Positions 8,607-17,132 of a stretch of DNA of 64,000 nt are shown one piece after another; position 1 is the first letter of the stretch; each line of letters opens with the position of its first letter. The notes below the pieces were generated by a model. It made no database searches, was not told the origin of the DNA, and was given only the letters and a program-made list of their open reading frames with translations. The DNA is taken from the NCBI RefSeq assembly GCF_049942825.1, contig NZ_CP187970.1, positions 5,084,001-5,148,000 on the forward strand, given 5' to 3'. A program made the translations under genes and the position numbers. Source of the DNA: Paenibacillus_G sp049942825 (lineage in GTDB: Bacteria; Bacillota; Bacilli; Paenibacillales; NBRC-103111).

Positions 8607-9827
8607 TCAAGCCGGCAGCGGCTTCTCCGGAATCCATACCGGTCCGCCGAACGAATCGATCCGGTACCACACCTCACCCTCAGGCGAGGTCCACTGCTCG
8701 TTCGCGCGAACCTGCTGCGTCTGGAAGGTGCCGGCTTCGAGGCTCACCTCTCCGGTCAGCGGAAACCGGTACGCTCTCGTCTCGGGGGTCAACGTAATGA
8801 CCGCTTCCGAAGGCACGACTCCTTCCGGCCTCTCGAGCAGAGCGCGGTTCAGATTCACCCATCCGGTTCCAGCCGGCGTGCGCAGCCGTATCCAGCCTTC
8901 GTAGACTTCGAACGCCGGGTACGTTCCCCCCTCAACCCACTGCGCCCCCTCCTCTTTCCCGCGGATGTTGAACAAACGGGCCGCCGTGGGCAGCACGACC
9001 GGCGCTCCGTCCAGCAGAAACCGGTTCCTCTCCTCCTGCGTTCGGGGATCGGGACTTACCCAGCGATCTACCCCGTCCGTTCCTCTATACCGGTACCAGA
9101 CCGCCCGTTCGCTTCCCTGCGGCACGCTGGACACGGAGACCGGCTGGATGTAATCCTGTCCGGTGCGCTCCCCTTTCCCTTCCGCCTCAAAAGGGAAAGG
9201 ATAGCTGAGCTCGTCGCCGCTTAATTTGATCGGCACGATATAGGGACGCTGCTCCAACTCCTCCGGGATGACCGGATTCTGAATCCACTTCTCTCCGAGA
9301 GAGGTGGAGATCCGGTACCAGGTGCCGCTTTGAGCCACCATGCTGCTCGCCGTGTCCGCGTCACGGGGCGTATAGGAGATCGAGGCGGTGATCACGACCT
9401 GCTGCGGGTCGAGCTCCTCACTCGTTCCCCGCTCTTCATCCGGAGTCTCGTACAGCTGCACCTTGTGCAGGAGGGTCCCTTTCCGCTCGGTCGGATCGAG
9501 CCTGCCTTGAAGCACCCGGCTGTCGTACGGGATCCACTTTCGTCCCTCGGCCGTCTCTACCGGAAGCCAAGGCCGTCCGTTCTGCAGTACAATGCATCCC
9601 TGCTCGAGCGGACGGCAGCCGATCTGCAGCTCCCGCAGGGCCGGAAGGAGGCCATCCGACTCTCCCGGCTTCCCCTGCTCATCCCCGTAGAGCCAGGAAT
9701 CTGCTGTAATCACTACTTCCTTCGTGGATACCGATGTATCCGGAAGCCCTCCGGCCTCCTCGCTCGACACGGTGCCCGGCAGCAGCAGGAACAGCGCGGC
9801 GGCCAGCCAGCGGACGCTTTTTGTCAT
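8607..9827 (-). CDS. Secreted protein with five SH3-like repeats
   Basis: A 406-residue exported protein with a signal peptide (MTKSVRWLAAALFLLLPGTV). The body has five degenerate copies of a bacterial SH3-like unit whose core is W[YI]R-(8-12)-W[IV], for example TWYRISTSLGEKWI, VWYRYRGTDGVDRWV, WIRLRTPAGTGWV and VWYRIDSFGGPVWI. Such modules usually bind cell-wall or surface polymers. No catalytic domain is visible. The start has a clear GAAAGAGGTGG ribosome binding site. It ends about 57 bases before the DUF1697 gene. Function is unknown. Confidence 0.8.
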   Translation of the reverse strand: MTKSVRWLAAALFLLLPGTVSSEEAGGLPDTSVSTKEVVITADSWLYGDEQGKPGESDGLLPALRELQIGCRPLEQGCIVLQNGRPWLPVETAEGRKWIPYDSRVLQGRLDPTERKGTLLHKVQLYETPDEERGTSEELDPQQVVITASISYTPRDADTASSMVAQSGTWYRISTSLGEKWIQNPVIPEELEQRPYIVPIKLSGDELSYPFPFEAEGKGERTGQDYIQPVSVSSVPQGSERAVWYRYRGTDGVDRWVSPDPRTQEERNRFLLDGAPVVLPTAARLFNIRGKEEGAQWVEGGTYPAFEVYEGWIRLRTPAGTGWVNLNRALLERPEGVVPSEAVITLTPETRAYRFPLTGEVSLEAGTFQTQQVRANEQWTSPEGEVWYRIDSFGGPVWIPEKPLPA

Positions 9828-10093
9828 GAAAGTCCACCTCTTTCAGAAACGTCTATAAGCAGAGTTAACCGCCGCGCCGCCCTCCAGAAACAACACGGAG
9901 AGATTGGCCCCGGCCCAGGACGGAATCATCGTTGTGCCCTCCCGTCTCCCACGCAGGTATGCCGCATGGTGGTATGAATTCATGAAGGATGGACAGCTGC
10001 CCATATAAGGAGAGCAGGTCGAAAAAGAGTTGTTCTTTATAACGAACGATACTACAATAAATAACAGCATCCTTGACGGAGGAGAAATGACCT

Positions 10094-10288
10094 ATTAACA
10101 ACGATCGAAAGTCCCACAGAGACAACCACCCGGCAGACGATTCTGTGCCGGACTCTCATCATCCTCTCGATGAAAACACGACTACCGGCAAACGCTTTTT
10201 CCTGTTCAAAGGCTGCCTGACCGGCATCCTCGTCTGTACGCCGTTCTGGATCCTGCTCGTCTATCTTCTGGTGAAATGGCTGGGGTAA
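10094..10288 (+). CDS. Small single-pass membrane protein, apparent ATT start
   Basis: The frame encodes 64 residues: a polar N-terminal half rich in Asp, His and Arg, then a hydrophobic segment (LTGILVCTPFWILLVYLLVK) and a short tail. There is no ATG, GTG or TTG at the beginning. An ATT at 10094 sits nine bases after a perfect GGAGGAG (10078-10084). The only nearby ATG (10087) is two bases from that Shine-Dalgarno and hits TAA after three codons. Either translation begins at ATT, as in infC genes, or one extra T near 10096 has broken a gene that began MTYNNDRKS. The membrane segment and ribosome binding site make the gene itself credible. Confidence 0.55.
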   Translation: MNNDRKSHRDNHPADDSVPDSHHPLDENTTTGKRFFLFKGCLTGILVCTPFWILLVYLLVKWLG

Positions 10289-10612
10289 GAAAATCGGGGA
10301 CTGGAGCAGATCCGTTTTTGTTGAAAGGCCGGCCTATGTCCAGGTCTGCCCTGAACGTCAGGTCGTGCTGCCGCCTGCATGAGGCAATTCCGCAGGCGCC
10401 GCAGGGGCTCGCTGCGGACGCCCGCCGCTGTGTCGCCTTGGGCGTGCAGTCCATGCATGCCTATGTCGGGCCTCCGGGCGGAGCCTTGATCCGGCCGGCT
10501 GTGCCGAGATGATACAGCAGGCCGGCTGTGCCAATACTGTCCAAGCCATCCGGACAGCATATCCTGGTGCCCCGCTCGGCCTCACACCCCCGACTTTACC
10601 GCCGTGGATTGA
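10289..10612. other. Intergenic stretch without a recognisable gene
   Basis: Open frames exist on both strands because of high GC, but none has a ribosome binding site or recognisable protein. A short direct repeat GGCCGGCTGTGCC occurs near 10492 and 10518. Confidence 0.4.
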
Positions 10613-10800
10613 ATTTAAAGGAACTAGGATGCCTTATTGGCATATTTCCCGTCATTTCCCGGAGGATAACGGAACTCAGATGCGTTAATGATCCCAAACT
10701 CATGGAAAAACAGCCCCCTGCAGCGAAATAGCGAACATCAGTTCCTCTATTTCAAGAACAGCCCATTCACAGATGAATATAACGCATCTCAGTTCCTCTA
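10613..10800. repeat. Extragenic repeat array, four GGAACT-GATGCGTTA units
   Basis: Four degenerate copies of a unit resembling AGGAACTGAGATGCGTTAT occur. Two are on the plus strand (near 10618 and 10669) and two on the minus strand (near 10731-10755 and 10778-10798), so the array is two direct units facing two inverted ones. Units 2 and 4 form a long imperfect inverted repeat (GGAACTCAGATGCGTTA against TAACGCATCTCAGTTCC). There is no coding potential. It looks like a small non-autonomous palindromic element. Confidence 0.6.
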
Positions 10801-10959
10801 ATTTTATTGTTTACGCCGAGAGTAAGGGGCCGGACGTAGTGTTTCTCTTCCCGTGGGCAATGTACAGCACGAATGAGCCTGAGTTCGACTGAGCGAGCGA
10901 CCGAGTTGACATGGGAACCCATCTCAGCCGGTTCCCCCAATGCTCACGTGGCTGCCAAT

Positions 10960-11735
10960 AGTAAATTGATCGGCATAATAGCCCGTTATACGGTCGCCGA
11001 TGTCCCGCGTCCTCCTCCCGCCGCCAGCTTTCGCTGAACCGCCGCCCTTCTCCTTTAACCCGCTGCGATGCGGAACTAGTCATCGTACACGGCGGGAGGA
11101 CCGGCATAATAGCTGATGTGCGGCCAGCTATTCGAGGACCCTTTTTCGTCCAGTAGTTCCTGTCTGCACTTCTAGTTCTCCGACCTCTGCTCGCCGCCAG
11201 TGCTGCTGCCCCGCCTCTTCCTTGGACCCACCATGGCGAGGAACAAATCATCGTACGTTCCCTTGTTCCTCGCCGCGGAGCGAAAACAATCCACGTGCGC
11301 CCTAGGCGGATCGGCTTACCAGCCGGCGACGCCCACAGTGCACCCTCTCGCCGTCAGCCCTGCCGCTCCGACTACACACTTGGTTCCGCCTCGGCGTGGA
11401 GCAAATCCTCGTACGCCCTGGCGAGATGGGATAACTAGCTGGTGTCGCCATCTGAGCATCCACTCGCAGCCACCCGTGCCGTTCCGGTTACTCCCTTGAT
11501 TCACCGCGGAGCTGAACAAATCCTCGTACGTTCTCTTGTTCCTCGCCGCGGAGCGAAACCATCCTCAAACGCCATCACCGGATCGCCTAACCGGCCGGCA
11601 ATTCGCACCTCCGCCCCACTCAAAGCCCGCCCTGCCGCTCCGCCTGTTCCTTTGTTCCCGCCGCGGAGCGGAACAAATCCTCATACGCCGTGGCCGGATC
11701 GGCAAACCAGCCGGCGATGCGGTCTGCGGCCGCGG
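10960..11735. repeat. Decaying tandem array of ~116-bp repeats related to a gene 3' end
   Basis: Degenerate units resemble the last ~35 codons of the adjacent FAD monooxygenase gene. Anchors with the theme TTGTTCC-CGCCGCGGAGCG followed by AACAAATCCTCGTACG start near 11652 (the gene's own copy), 11536, 11496, 11380, 11263 and 11223. Successive spacings are 116, 40, 116, 117 and 40 bases. Weaker units continue to about 10960. In the best extra copy the minus strand still reads RIAGRLGDPVMAFEDGF, against RIAGWFADPATAYEDLF in the gene, but stops and frameshifts interrupt it. No standalone gene is visible in the array. Confidence 0.65.
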
Positions 11736-12834
11736 GGTCTGCGGCTGCCGCCATAAGCCGGCCCACCGCATGGTCCGGCAGCGGTCCCATCATGGCGTTG
11801 CTCCACTGCGTCACCTCGGTCACATAATCACGGATCCGCTTCCAGTACGCCTCACCGGTTCTCTCGTCCCACGGCCCAACAGGCTCCTCCGTGAGCGTTC
11901 GCACCAGCTGCTCGGCGCAGTAGGACGCCGTGTTGCAGCCCTGGCCGGTGATCGGGTCGTTCAGCACGACACTGTCGCCGCAGCCAAGCACGAGCGTCCC
12001 GCCCACCGTACAGTAAGGCCGGTGAACGGCCGGCTGCACCGCAATCTGGACGAAGCCTCGCTCGTCGCACAGGCCGAAGTGCTCCCCGTCCACCCGGGCG
12101 GCGACCGCAGGAAAATGACGGTCCACGACCGCCCTCATCCGGTCACGGAAGCTCTCAGGGTCCTTGATCCCGCCGAACACATCCAGCGGCCCGCCGGGCA
12201 CCGATTCGATGAACAGGATGGTCACGGGCCCCAAGGCGGTCAGCGCCGGAATCTCGAACAGCTCCCCTGCACCGGGCAGGATCGTGATCGAGACGCCCGC
12301 CGGTTCCAGGGGCACCACGCCGTGGAAATACCCGGCACTGCATTTGCGCTGCGGTGTCGTCACGGGCGAGAGCTCGCCGATCTGCGGAAACGGCGCAATA
12401 GGCCCCCGCTTGCCGCTGCAATCGACGATCAGGTCATATGCCCGCGCCAGCTCCTGCAGCCGCTCTTCGTCCACACGGCCGTAGACGAAAGAGACCCCCT
12501 TGGCTTCCAGGTCTTTCATACACCTGAAGAAGTAAGCCCGCTGATCCACAGACTTGGCCGGGTGCACGAGCCCTCCCGTGAACAGCTTTTGCCCGCCTAC
12601 CGTAACGTGGATGCTCTCGAGCTCGGGCCCCGCTTCCCACAGGGGCATGCCGTATGCAGCCTCCCGGGCCCGCGCCGGACCAAAATGCACCTGTGTCGAG
12701 CTGACGCGCCCCCTTTTTACTTCCTCTGGCGTCCGATCCGTATAAACGGTTACCTGGAACGCCCCGCTGTTCACCAGGGCATAGCTCAGGTGAAGACCCG
12801 CCGTCCCGCTTCCGAGCACTGCAATCCTCTTCAT
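11620..12834 (-). CDS. FAD-dependent monooxygenase, StyA-like
   Basis: A 404-residue flavoprotein resembling the oxygenase component of styrene/indole monooxygenases. It has an N-terminal Rossmann motif (RIAVLGSGTAGLHLSYAL), the family signature around TPEEVKRGRVSSTQVHFGPA, and a second FAD contact at GCGDSVVLNDPITGQGCNTA. Such enzymes epoxidise styrene- or indole-like substrates with FADH2 from a separate reductase; no StyB-like reductase is in this window. The last codons overlap the first unit of the decaying repeat array, so the C-terminus may be a recent product of that process. Confidence 0.82.
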   Translation of the reverse strand: MKRIAVLGSGTAGLHLSYALVNSGAFQVTVYTDRTPEEVKRGRVSSTQVHFGPARAREAAYGMPLWEAGPELESIHVTVGGQKLFTGGLVHPAKSVDQRAYFFRCMKDLEAKGVSFVYGRVDEERLQELARAYDLIVDCSGKRGPIAPFPQIGELSPVTTPQRKCSAGYFHGVVPLEPAGVSITILPGAGELFEIPALTALGPVTILFIESVPGGPLDVFGGIKDPESFRDRMRAVVDRHFPAVAARVDGEHFGLCDERGFVQIAVQPAVHRPYCTVGGTLVLGCGDSVVLNDPITGQGCNTASYCAEQLVRTLTEEPVGPWDERTGEAYWKRIRDYVTEVTQWSNAMMGPLPDHAVGRLMAAAADPAAADRIAGWFADPATAYEDLFRSAAGTKEQAERQGGL

Positions 12835-13014
12835 ACATCCGCCTCCCGGTTGTCTTAACAGACTCTTAACATCCCTTGCACTCCTGCCATCATAAGGGAA
12901 AGCACTTTCAACGGGAATAGGCGAAACCGACTACTCGGAATGGGTACTAGAAACCGCCTCAAACCCGCCTAAATCCTCCCAAAAATAATTTTCCAAAAAA
13001 AACTTCTTCAAAAT

Positions 13015-13043
13015 TTGGTTTTTTTCCGCAAAACGCTTATAAT
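13015..13043 (+). promoter_or_regulatory. SigA promoter of the cold-shock gene
   Basis: A -35 TTGGTT (13015-13020) and a perfect -10 TATAAT (13038-13043) are separated by 17 bases. The region is strongly AT-rich against its surroundings. The resulting leader is about 40 bases. Confidence 0.8.
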
Positions 13044-13089
13044 AGGCTTGTAAGAAAAAAATTTGTTGGTTTACACAGGAGGACGTTAC

Positions 13090-13287
13090 ATGAAGGGTCA
13101 AGTAAAATGGTTTAACGCTGAAAAGGGCTACGGCTTCATCGCCGGCGAAGACGGCACCGAAGTATTCGTACACTTCAGCGCGATTCAATCCGATGGCTTC
13201 AAAACTCTCGACGAAGGCCAAGACGTAGAATTCGACATCGTTGAAGGTCAGCGCGGTCCACAAGCTGCGAACGTCGTAAAACTCTAA
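13090..13287 (+). CDS. Cold-shock protein, CspA family
   Basis: A 65-residue single-stranded nucleic-acid-binding beta barrel with both RNP motifs: KGYGFIAG (RNP1) and VFVHFSAI (RNP2). Length is typical. The start is the ATG after AGGAGGACGTTAC. It is monocistronic, with its own strong promoter and terminator. Family members melt mRNA secondary structure and act as transcription antiterminators at low temperature or in stationary phase. Which csp paralogue this is cannot be decided. Confidence 0.97.
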   Translation: MKGQVKWFNAEKGYGFIAGEDGTEVFVHFSAIQSDGFKTLDEGQDVEFDIVEGQRGPQAANVVKL

Positions 13288-13309
13288 TAATAAGAGTCAA
13301 TGAGAAGAA

Positions 13310-13338
13310 GGAACCACTCCCCCGGAGTGGTTCCTTTT
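13310..13338 (+). terminator. Rho-independent terminator of the cold-shock gene
   Basis: GGAACCACTCC-CCC-GGAGTGGTTCC forms a perfect 11-bp stem followed by TTTT, 23 bases after the stop codon. Confidence 0.92.
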
Positions 13339-13342
13339 GTGT

Positions 13343-13593
13343 TTGCCGTATAGGCGGCTCCTACCCGCTCTACTCCCGTACCCTGACCCGGCAGCGGTAC
13401 ATCGCGCTCGGCAGCCCCTGGAATTCCAGCCGCCCGGCGCTAATCAGCGAGAGTGGACGATAAGTTGGTGCTTGCCGTATAGGCGGCTCCTACCCGCTCT
13501 ACTCCCGTACCCTGACCCGGTAGCGGAACATCGCGCTCGGCAGCCCCTGGAATTCCAGCCGTCCGGCGCTAATCAGCGAGAGCAGACGGTAAT
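13343..13593. repeat. 129-bp tandem duplication of a gene 3' end
   Basis: Two nearly identical copies, 13343-13464 and 13472-13593, have a period of 129 bases and only a few substitutions. The right-hand copy contains the last ~30 codons and stop of the DUF1835-type gene. The left-hand copy lies beyond the stop and is a non-functional duplicate between that gene and the cold-shock terminator. Confidence 0.9.
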
Positions 13594-14518
13594 TTACAAA
13601 GCCGTCCCCGACCACCTGACGCCACCGGACGATCGCCGTGCCGACAGCCTGTCCCGCCCGCACGAAGCCGTCTTCCGCCTCCGCTGCCTGCAGCTCCAGC
13701 TCTTTCACGATCTCGAGCAGAGGACCGTCGAAGTAATCCTCCTCCACCGGAACTATGCGTCCATCCCGCCAGATTCTCAAGGGATGAGGATCCTCACTCA
13801 GCTCAAGCCACTGCGCGGCATACTGCGCCCTGGCCTCCGGGCTCAGCGGCTCTCCCGGCCCCTGCAGCAGCAGCTCTTGAACCGCTTCCATGGGAAGCTC
13901 CCCTGCGGTCAGCGGATGGAGCTCCGGATCATACCGTTCGGCTGTGCGGGCATAAGCTTCCGACACGTTAACGAGATGCACCGGCCCGGTCCGTTCGCGG
14001 AGCAGATGCAGCGCCAGGCGGACCCCCATCTGGTCATGCGCATTCTCTCCGCCCCATAGGACCACCGCATGATGCGCAGGAATCCTGCGCAGCTCCTCGG
14101 CCCAGTGGATCACACCGTATTCTTCTTGCCCGAAGGCGGCATACGGAAATTCGGCATAACGGGCTGAGAACCACTCGAAGCGGGCTATCCTGCCGTCCCC
14201 CTGCTCCAGATTCCTGAGCGGCCCGACGGACAAAAGCTCCCCGGAAGCCAGCACTCTGCTCTCCGGCCGCTTCCCGAGCCTGCTGATCGCCACCTTCATG
14301 AGCCCCGCATCGGAGGGGCTGAAGAGGACATGGGTGAACCGCTCCCTCTCCAGCCGCAGCCTGTTCTCCCGGTCACAGGCTTCCTGATATGGCTGCCACA
14401 GGCCCAATACATCCACCGCACCCGGCTCCTGACCTGCCGACTGCGTGAGCAGCAACACCAGGAAACGCCGGCATTCCGCCTCGCTCAGCTTTCCCACTTC
14501 CCCCATGTAGCGTTCCAT
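13499..14518 (-). CDS. DUF1835 domain-containing protein
   Basis: A 339-residue cytoplasmic protein. The N-terminal half (about 60-190) carries the DUF1835 signature, including HVLFSPSDAGLMKVAI, FEWFSARYAEFPYAAFGQEE and VVLWGGENAHDQMGVRLAL. The C-terminal half resembles the DUF3658 part that usually follows. The ATG was chosen because AAAGGAGG lies ten bases away; the frame continues 17 codons upstream. Function is unknown. The last ~30 codons are duplicated in tandem downstream. Confidence 0.8.
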   Translation of the reverse strand: MERYMGEVGKLSEAECRRFLVLLLTQSAGQEPGAVDVLGLWQPYQEACDRENRLRLERERFTHVLFSPSDAGLMKVAISRLGKRPESRVLASGELLSVGPLRNLEQGDGRIARFEWFSARYAEFPYAAFGQEEYGVIHWAEELRRIPAHHAVVLWGGENAHDQMGVRLALHLLRERTGPVHLVNVSEAYARTAERYDPELHPLTAGELPMEAVQELLLQGPGEPLSPEARAQYAAQWLELSEDPHPLRIWRDGRIVPVEEDYFDGPLLEIVKELELQAAEAEDGFVRAGQAVGTAIVRWRQVVGDGFVNYRLLSLISAGRLEFQGLPSAMFRYRVRVRE

Positions 14519-14561
14519 TTTCCGCACGCCTCCTTTCTCCCTGCCGCAGTAAGCCTTCGGC

Positions 14562-15206
14562 TCACTCATTCAGCGTCCCGTCCGGTTCCCGCTCTGGCCG
14601 CGCAGGCCTGCGCCTAACGAGCAGGCTCATCAAGGCACAGATCAGAAAACCCCCGATGAACCCGCCGCCATGCGCATAGAGGTCCACCCGCGGCACTACG
14701 ATGGAGTAGATGAAGCCGACAATGACAATGGTCCGCACCGTCTGCTTCGTCGCGTAGTCGATGAGATCCCGGCGGAAGATCGAGAGGTACAGGAAGGCGG
14801 CGTAGACGCCATAGATCGCTCCGGAGGCCCCGGCGCCGATGTAATAATCGCCGTGCAGCCAGGCGCTGGCAAGATTGCCGGCGATCCCGCACAGCAGGTA
14901 GAACAGCAGGTACTTCCACCGTCCCAGCAGCCTCTCGAGCGGTGCGGCGAACACATACAGGGCGAAGCTGTTGAAGAGCAGATGCTGGAAGCCGATATGG
15001 AGGAAGATCGCGGTGACATACCGCCAAGGCTCCGGCTGCATGCCGGGCAGGTCGAACATCGCTCCGAAGGTCAACAGTGTTCGCTGGTCCTCCGACGAGC
15101 CTGCCCATTCCATGGCCAGCCACACGCCGATCTGCACCAGGATGAGGGCGAGCGTCACAGGGTAGCGGCGCATGTATTCTTTCAAGCTTTCTCTGCGGTC
15201 AAACAT
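14562..15206 (-). CDS. Rhomboid-family intramembrane serine protease
   Basis: A 214-residue protein with six predicted membrane segments. It has the rhomboid HxxxxHxxxN motif (FLHIGFQHLLFN, His70/His75/Asn79), the catalytic serine in GAGASGAIYG (Ser128) and the catalytic histidine in YAHGGGFIGGF (His179), so both residues of the Ser-His dyad are present. Rhomboids cleave transmembrane segments of membrane proteins; the substrate is unknown. The start follows GAGAGGTG. It precedes the DUF1835 gene by 43 bases on the same strand. Confidence 0.92.
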   Translation of the reverse strand: MFDRRESLKEYMRRYPVTLALILVQIGVWLAMEWAGSSEDQRTLLTFGAMFDLPGMQPEPWRYVTAIFLHIGFQHLLFNSFALYVFAAPLERLLGRWKYLLFYLLCGIAGNLASAWLHGDYYIGAGASGAIYGVYAAFLYLSIFRRDLIDYATKQTVRTIVIVGFIYSIVVPRVDLYAHGGGFIGGFLICALMSLLVRRRPARPEREPDGTLNE

Positions 15207-15314
15207 GGATCCGCACCTCTCTCCAGGTTGATATGAAACCGACACCCCGCACCCTATCCTGCAGGGCGCGTGTACCTCTTATTATACCTTGGAGGACGGA
15301 CCCTCCGCCAACGC

Positions 15315-15347
15315 GGAAAGAGCGGTCTGCCGGATGGGCGGACCGCT
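15315..15347 (-). terminator. Probable Rho-independent terminator
   Basis: The inverted repeat AGCGGTCTGCC / GGCGGACCGCT (15321-15347) is 11 bp with one wobble pair. On the minus strand it is followed by a weak CTTTCC tract. It lies just downstream of the RacA-like gene. Confidence 0.5.
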
Positions 15348-15370
15348 AAGCGTACGGGCGGGCAGGCGGT

Positions 15371-16171
15371 TCAGGTGGTGGTTCTCCCCCGCAGCCGCTG
15401 CTTCTTCGGGGAGAGCACCTGGGTGACCGTTTTCCACAGCCCCTGCCACCGCCGCTCCCGAGCAGCCGCCACCATCCGACGGGTCTCGAGAATCTCCTTC
15501 ATCATGTTCATGATCTCGTCCTCCCGGATCTTGCGGAAGGCTTCATTCTGCCTGGCGCTCTCATCCACCTTCTCATGAAGAACGAGCACCTCCGTCACCA
15601 TGGTATCCTGATCCTTCTCAAGCCTCGATACCTTGGCTTCGGCTTCCTTGACGCGCCTGCCGGTCTCTTTGACCTGATCGACGGCCGCCTTCATCTGGTT
15701 CACCGTCTTCTTGACTTGAGCTTCGGCCTCCTTCACCTTCTTCTCCAGGTTCGCGAGCCGCGGGTCACCCTCCGTCTCCTTCACCTTCAGCTCCAGGTCC
15801 GCCAGCCGCTGGTCGCTGCTCGCTATATACTCCTTCATCCGCAGGTCGAACAGGTGGTGGATCAGGCTCTTGATCTCTTCCTCATCGACGCCGAGCTTCT
15901 GCGCCGCCTGCTTGTCCTCGCCTCCCGTGGACGGCACCAGGTACTGCGCGACCACCTCTTTGACCGCCACACGCAGCTCCTTGCCGTCAAGCAGCTTCAT
16001 CGAGATCCACTTGATCGCCTCGACGTCACGCTCCGTGAAATCCCGCTCACCCTGCTCATCCGCGGCGAACTTGTACTTGTACTTCTCCATTAACACACAC
16101 CACCGCTTCAGGGAAACTTCCGATACGAATACCCGCTGGGCCACCGACTCTATGTTCACGATTTCATTCAT
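15371..16171 (-). CDS. MerR-like HTH plus coiled-coil protein (RacA-like)
   Basis: A 266-residue protein. Residues 1-75 form a MerR-type winged-helix DNA-binding region (IESVAQRVFVSEVSLKRWC, then RDFTERDVEAIKWI). Residues about 115-230 are a long heptad-rich coiled coil containing repeated KVKE-type segments, and the tail is basic. This layout matches RacA, the Bacillus chromosome-anchoring protein, and related phage or plasmid regulators. I infer a DNA-bridging or chromosome-organisation role but cannot exclude a transcriptional regulator. The start follows AAAGGATGA. Confidence 0.7.
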   Translation of the reverse strand: MNEIVNIESVAQRVFVSEVSLKRWCVLMEKYKYKFAADEQGERDFTERDVEAIKWISMKLLDGKELRVAVKEVVAQYLVPSTGGEDKQAAQKLGVDEEEIKSLIHHLFDLRMKEYIASSDQRLADLELKVKETEGDPRLANLEKKVKEAEAQVKKTVNQMKAAVDQVKETGRRVKEAEAKVSRLEKDQDTMVTEVLVLHEKVDESARQNEAFRKIREDEIMNMMKEILETRRMVAAARERRWQGLWKTVTQVLSPKKQRLRGRTTT

Positions 16172-16459
16172 CCTTTCTGGGAGAACAGTTTGGCATGCTT
16201 TTTACTAGAATACCTCCCTTGGCCAAAATATACTGTCGAAGCCCGGTGTCAGAATCGCAGAAATAAAGCAAAAGCGTGTACGATCCCAGCGAAATCCAAC
16301 GGATCCAATTTAAAGAAAGCGGGGAGCACCGACCTTGCAGGCCAAATGCAGGGATGAGCCTATGATTTCAGCGGGTATCCGTACGGCTTCGGGTTACAGG
16401 CGTCGGCCCCAATGAGATATATGGCTTCGACGTCTCCTATGGACGAGGCAGGCAAATTC
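16172..16459. other. Intergenic stretch without a recognisable gene
   Basis: It holds the promoter region of the RacA-like gene (AT-rich near 16195-16240) and sequence downstream of the coiled-coil gene's terminator. Open frames here are high-GC shadows. Confidence 0.4.
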
Positions 16460-16493
16460 AAAAAAGCCGCGGCTCCAAAGGGGAGCTCACGGC
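16460..16493 (-). terminator. Rho-independent terminator
   Basis: On the minus strand GCCGTGAGCTCC-CCTTT-GGAGCCGCGGC forms an 11-bp stem with one bulged A, followed by TTTTTT. It ends the coat protein/coiled-coil operon. Confidence 0.75.
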
Positions 16494-16553
16494 CTCGGTG
16501 TAAATGCAGCGATCTTCTGTTATGGACGGAAGCCGCCTCCCCAAGTGAAACGC

Positions 16554-17093
16554 TTAAGGCGAAAGGCTTCCCGGCTCCGGCACATTGTCCCTGTACTCGT
16601 AATCCCCGATCTCCGGCGCCGGATGGCTGTGCAGAAAATGATGCTCGACCTGGTCGCTGAGATTCATGAGGTCCGCCGACAGCAGGGACAGGATCTCGGA
16701 GAGATCCTTCAGGGTCCGGTAATCCTGCTTGTAGCGGTAAGCGAGCGGCCGGCTTCCCTGCTGCTCCGCTTCGCTCAGCTTCTCGAATGCTTCCTTGTCC
16801 TCGCCGAGGGCGCTGCGGTATTCCTTGAGGCACTCCTCCCTCTTCACTTCCACATCCTGGCCGCACGGGCGCAGCTCCTCCCGCAGCTCGGCCAGGCTCT
16901 GTCGCAGTTCCATCACTTCGGCCCGGTCTTCCGGGAGGGACTGCAGGGCGCTGAAGCGCTCCCTCATCCGGTCCAGATGCCGGGTCAGCTCCCGCAGCTG
17001 TTCGGACTGCAGACGGCTCTTGGCTGCGTCCAGCTCGCAGAGCGTCCCGGCGAAGCGGATCCGCTCCAGGATCCGCGCTGTTTGATCTTCCAT
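16554..17093 (-). CDS. Coiled-coil hypothetical protein
   Basis: A 179-residue soluble protein, almost entirely alpha-helical with strong heptad character and very rich in Glu, Leu, Arg and Lys. The start follows GAGGAGGAG. It begins 39 bases after the CotF-like gene and probably shares its transcript, which suggests a link to sporulation or the coat. No family is recognised with confidence. Confidence 0.72.
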   Translation of the reverse strand: MEDQTARILERIRFAGTLCELDAAKSRLQSEQLRELTRHLDRMRERFSALQSLPEDRAEVMELRQSLAELREELRPCGQDVEVKREECLKEYRSALGEDKEAFEKLSEAEQQGSRPLAYRYKQDYRTLKDLSEILSLLSADLMNLSDQVEHHFLHSHPAPEIGDYEYRDNVPEPGSLSP

Positions 17094-17132
17094 GGTTCTC
17101 CTCCTCTGCCGCTGAATAAGTCGGTCCCCGAT

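Noticed and set aside
9843..10070. Minus-strand 75-codon frame between the SH3-repeat gene and the small membrane protein
   Set aside because: No convincing ribosome binding site or family. Its first part overlaps the likely promoter of the plus-strand gene.
10960..11735. CRISPR array
   Set aside because: The repeats are long, degenerate and head-to-tail without unique spacers of constant length, and they match an adjacent coding 3' end. No cas genes are present.
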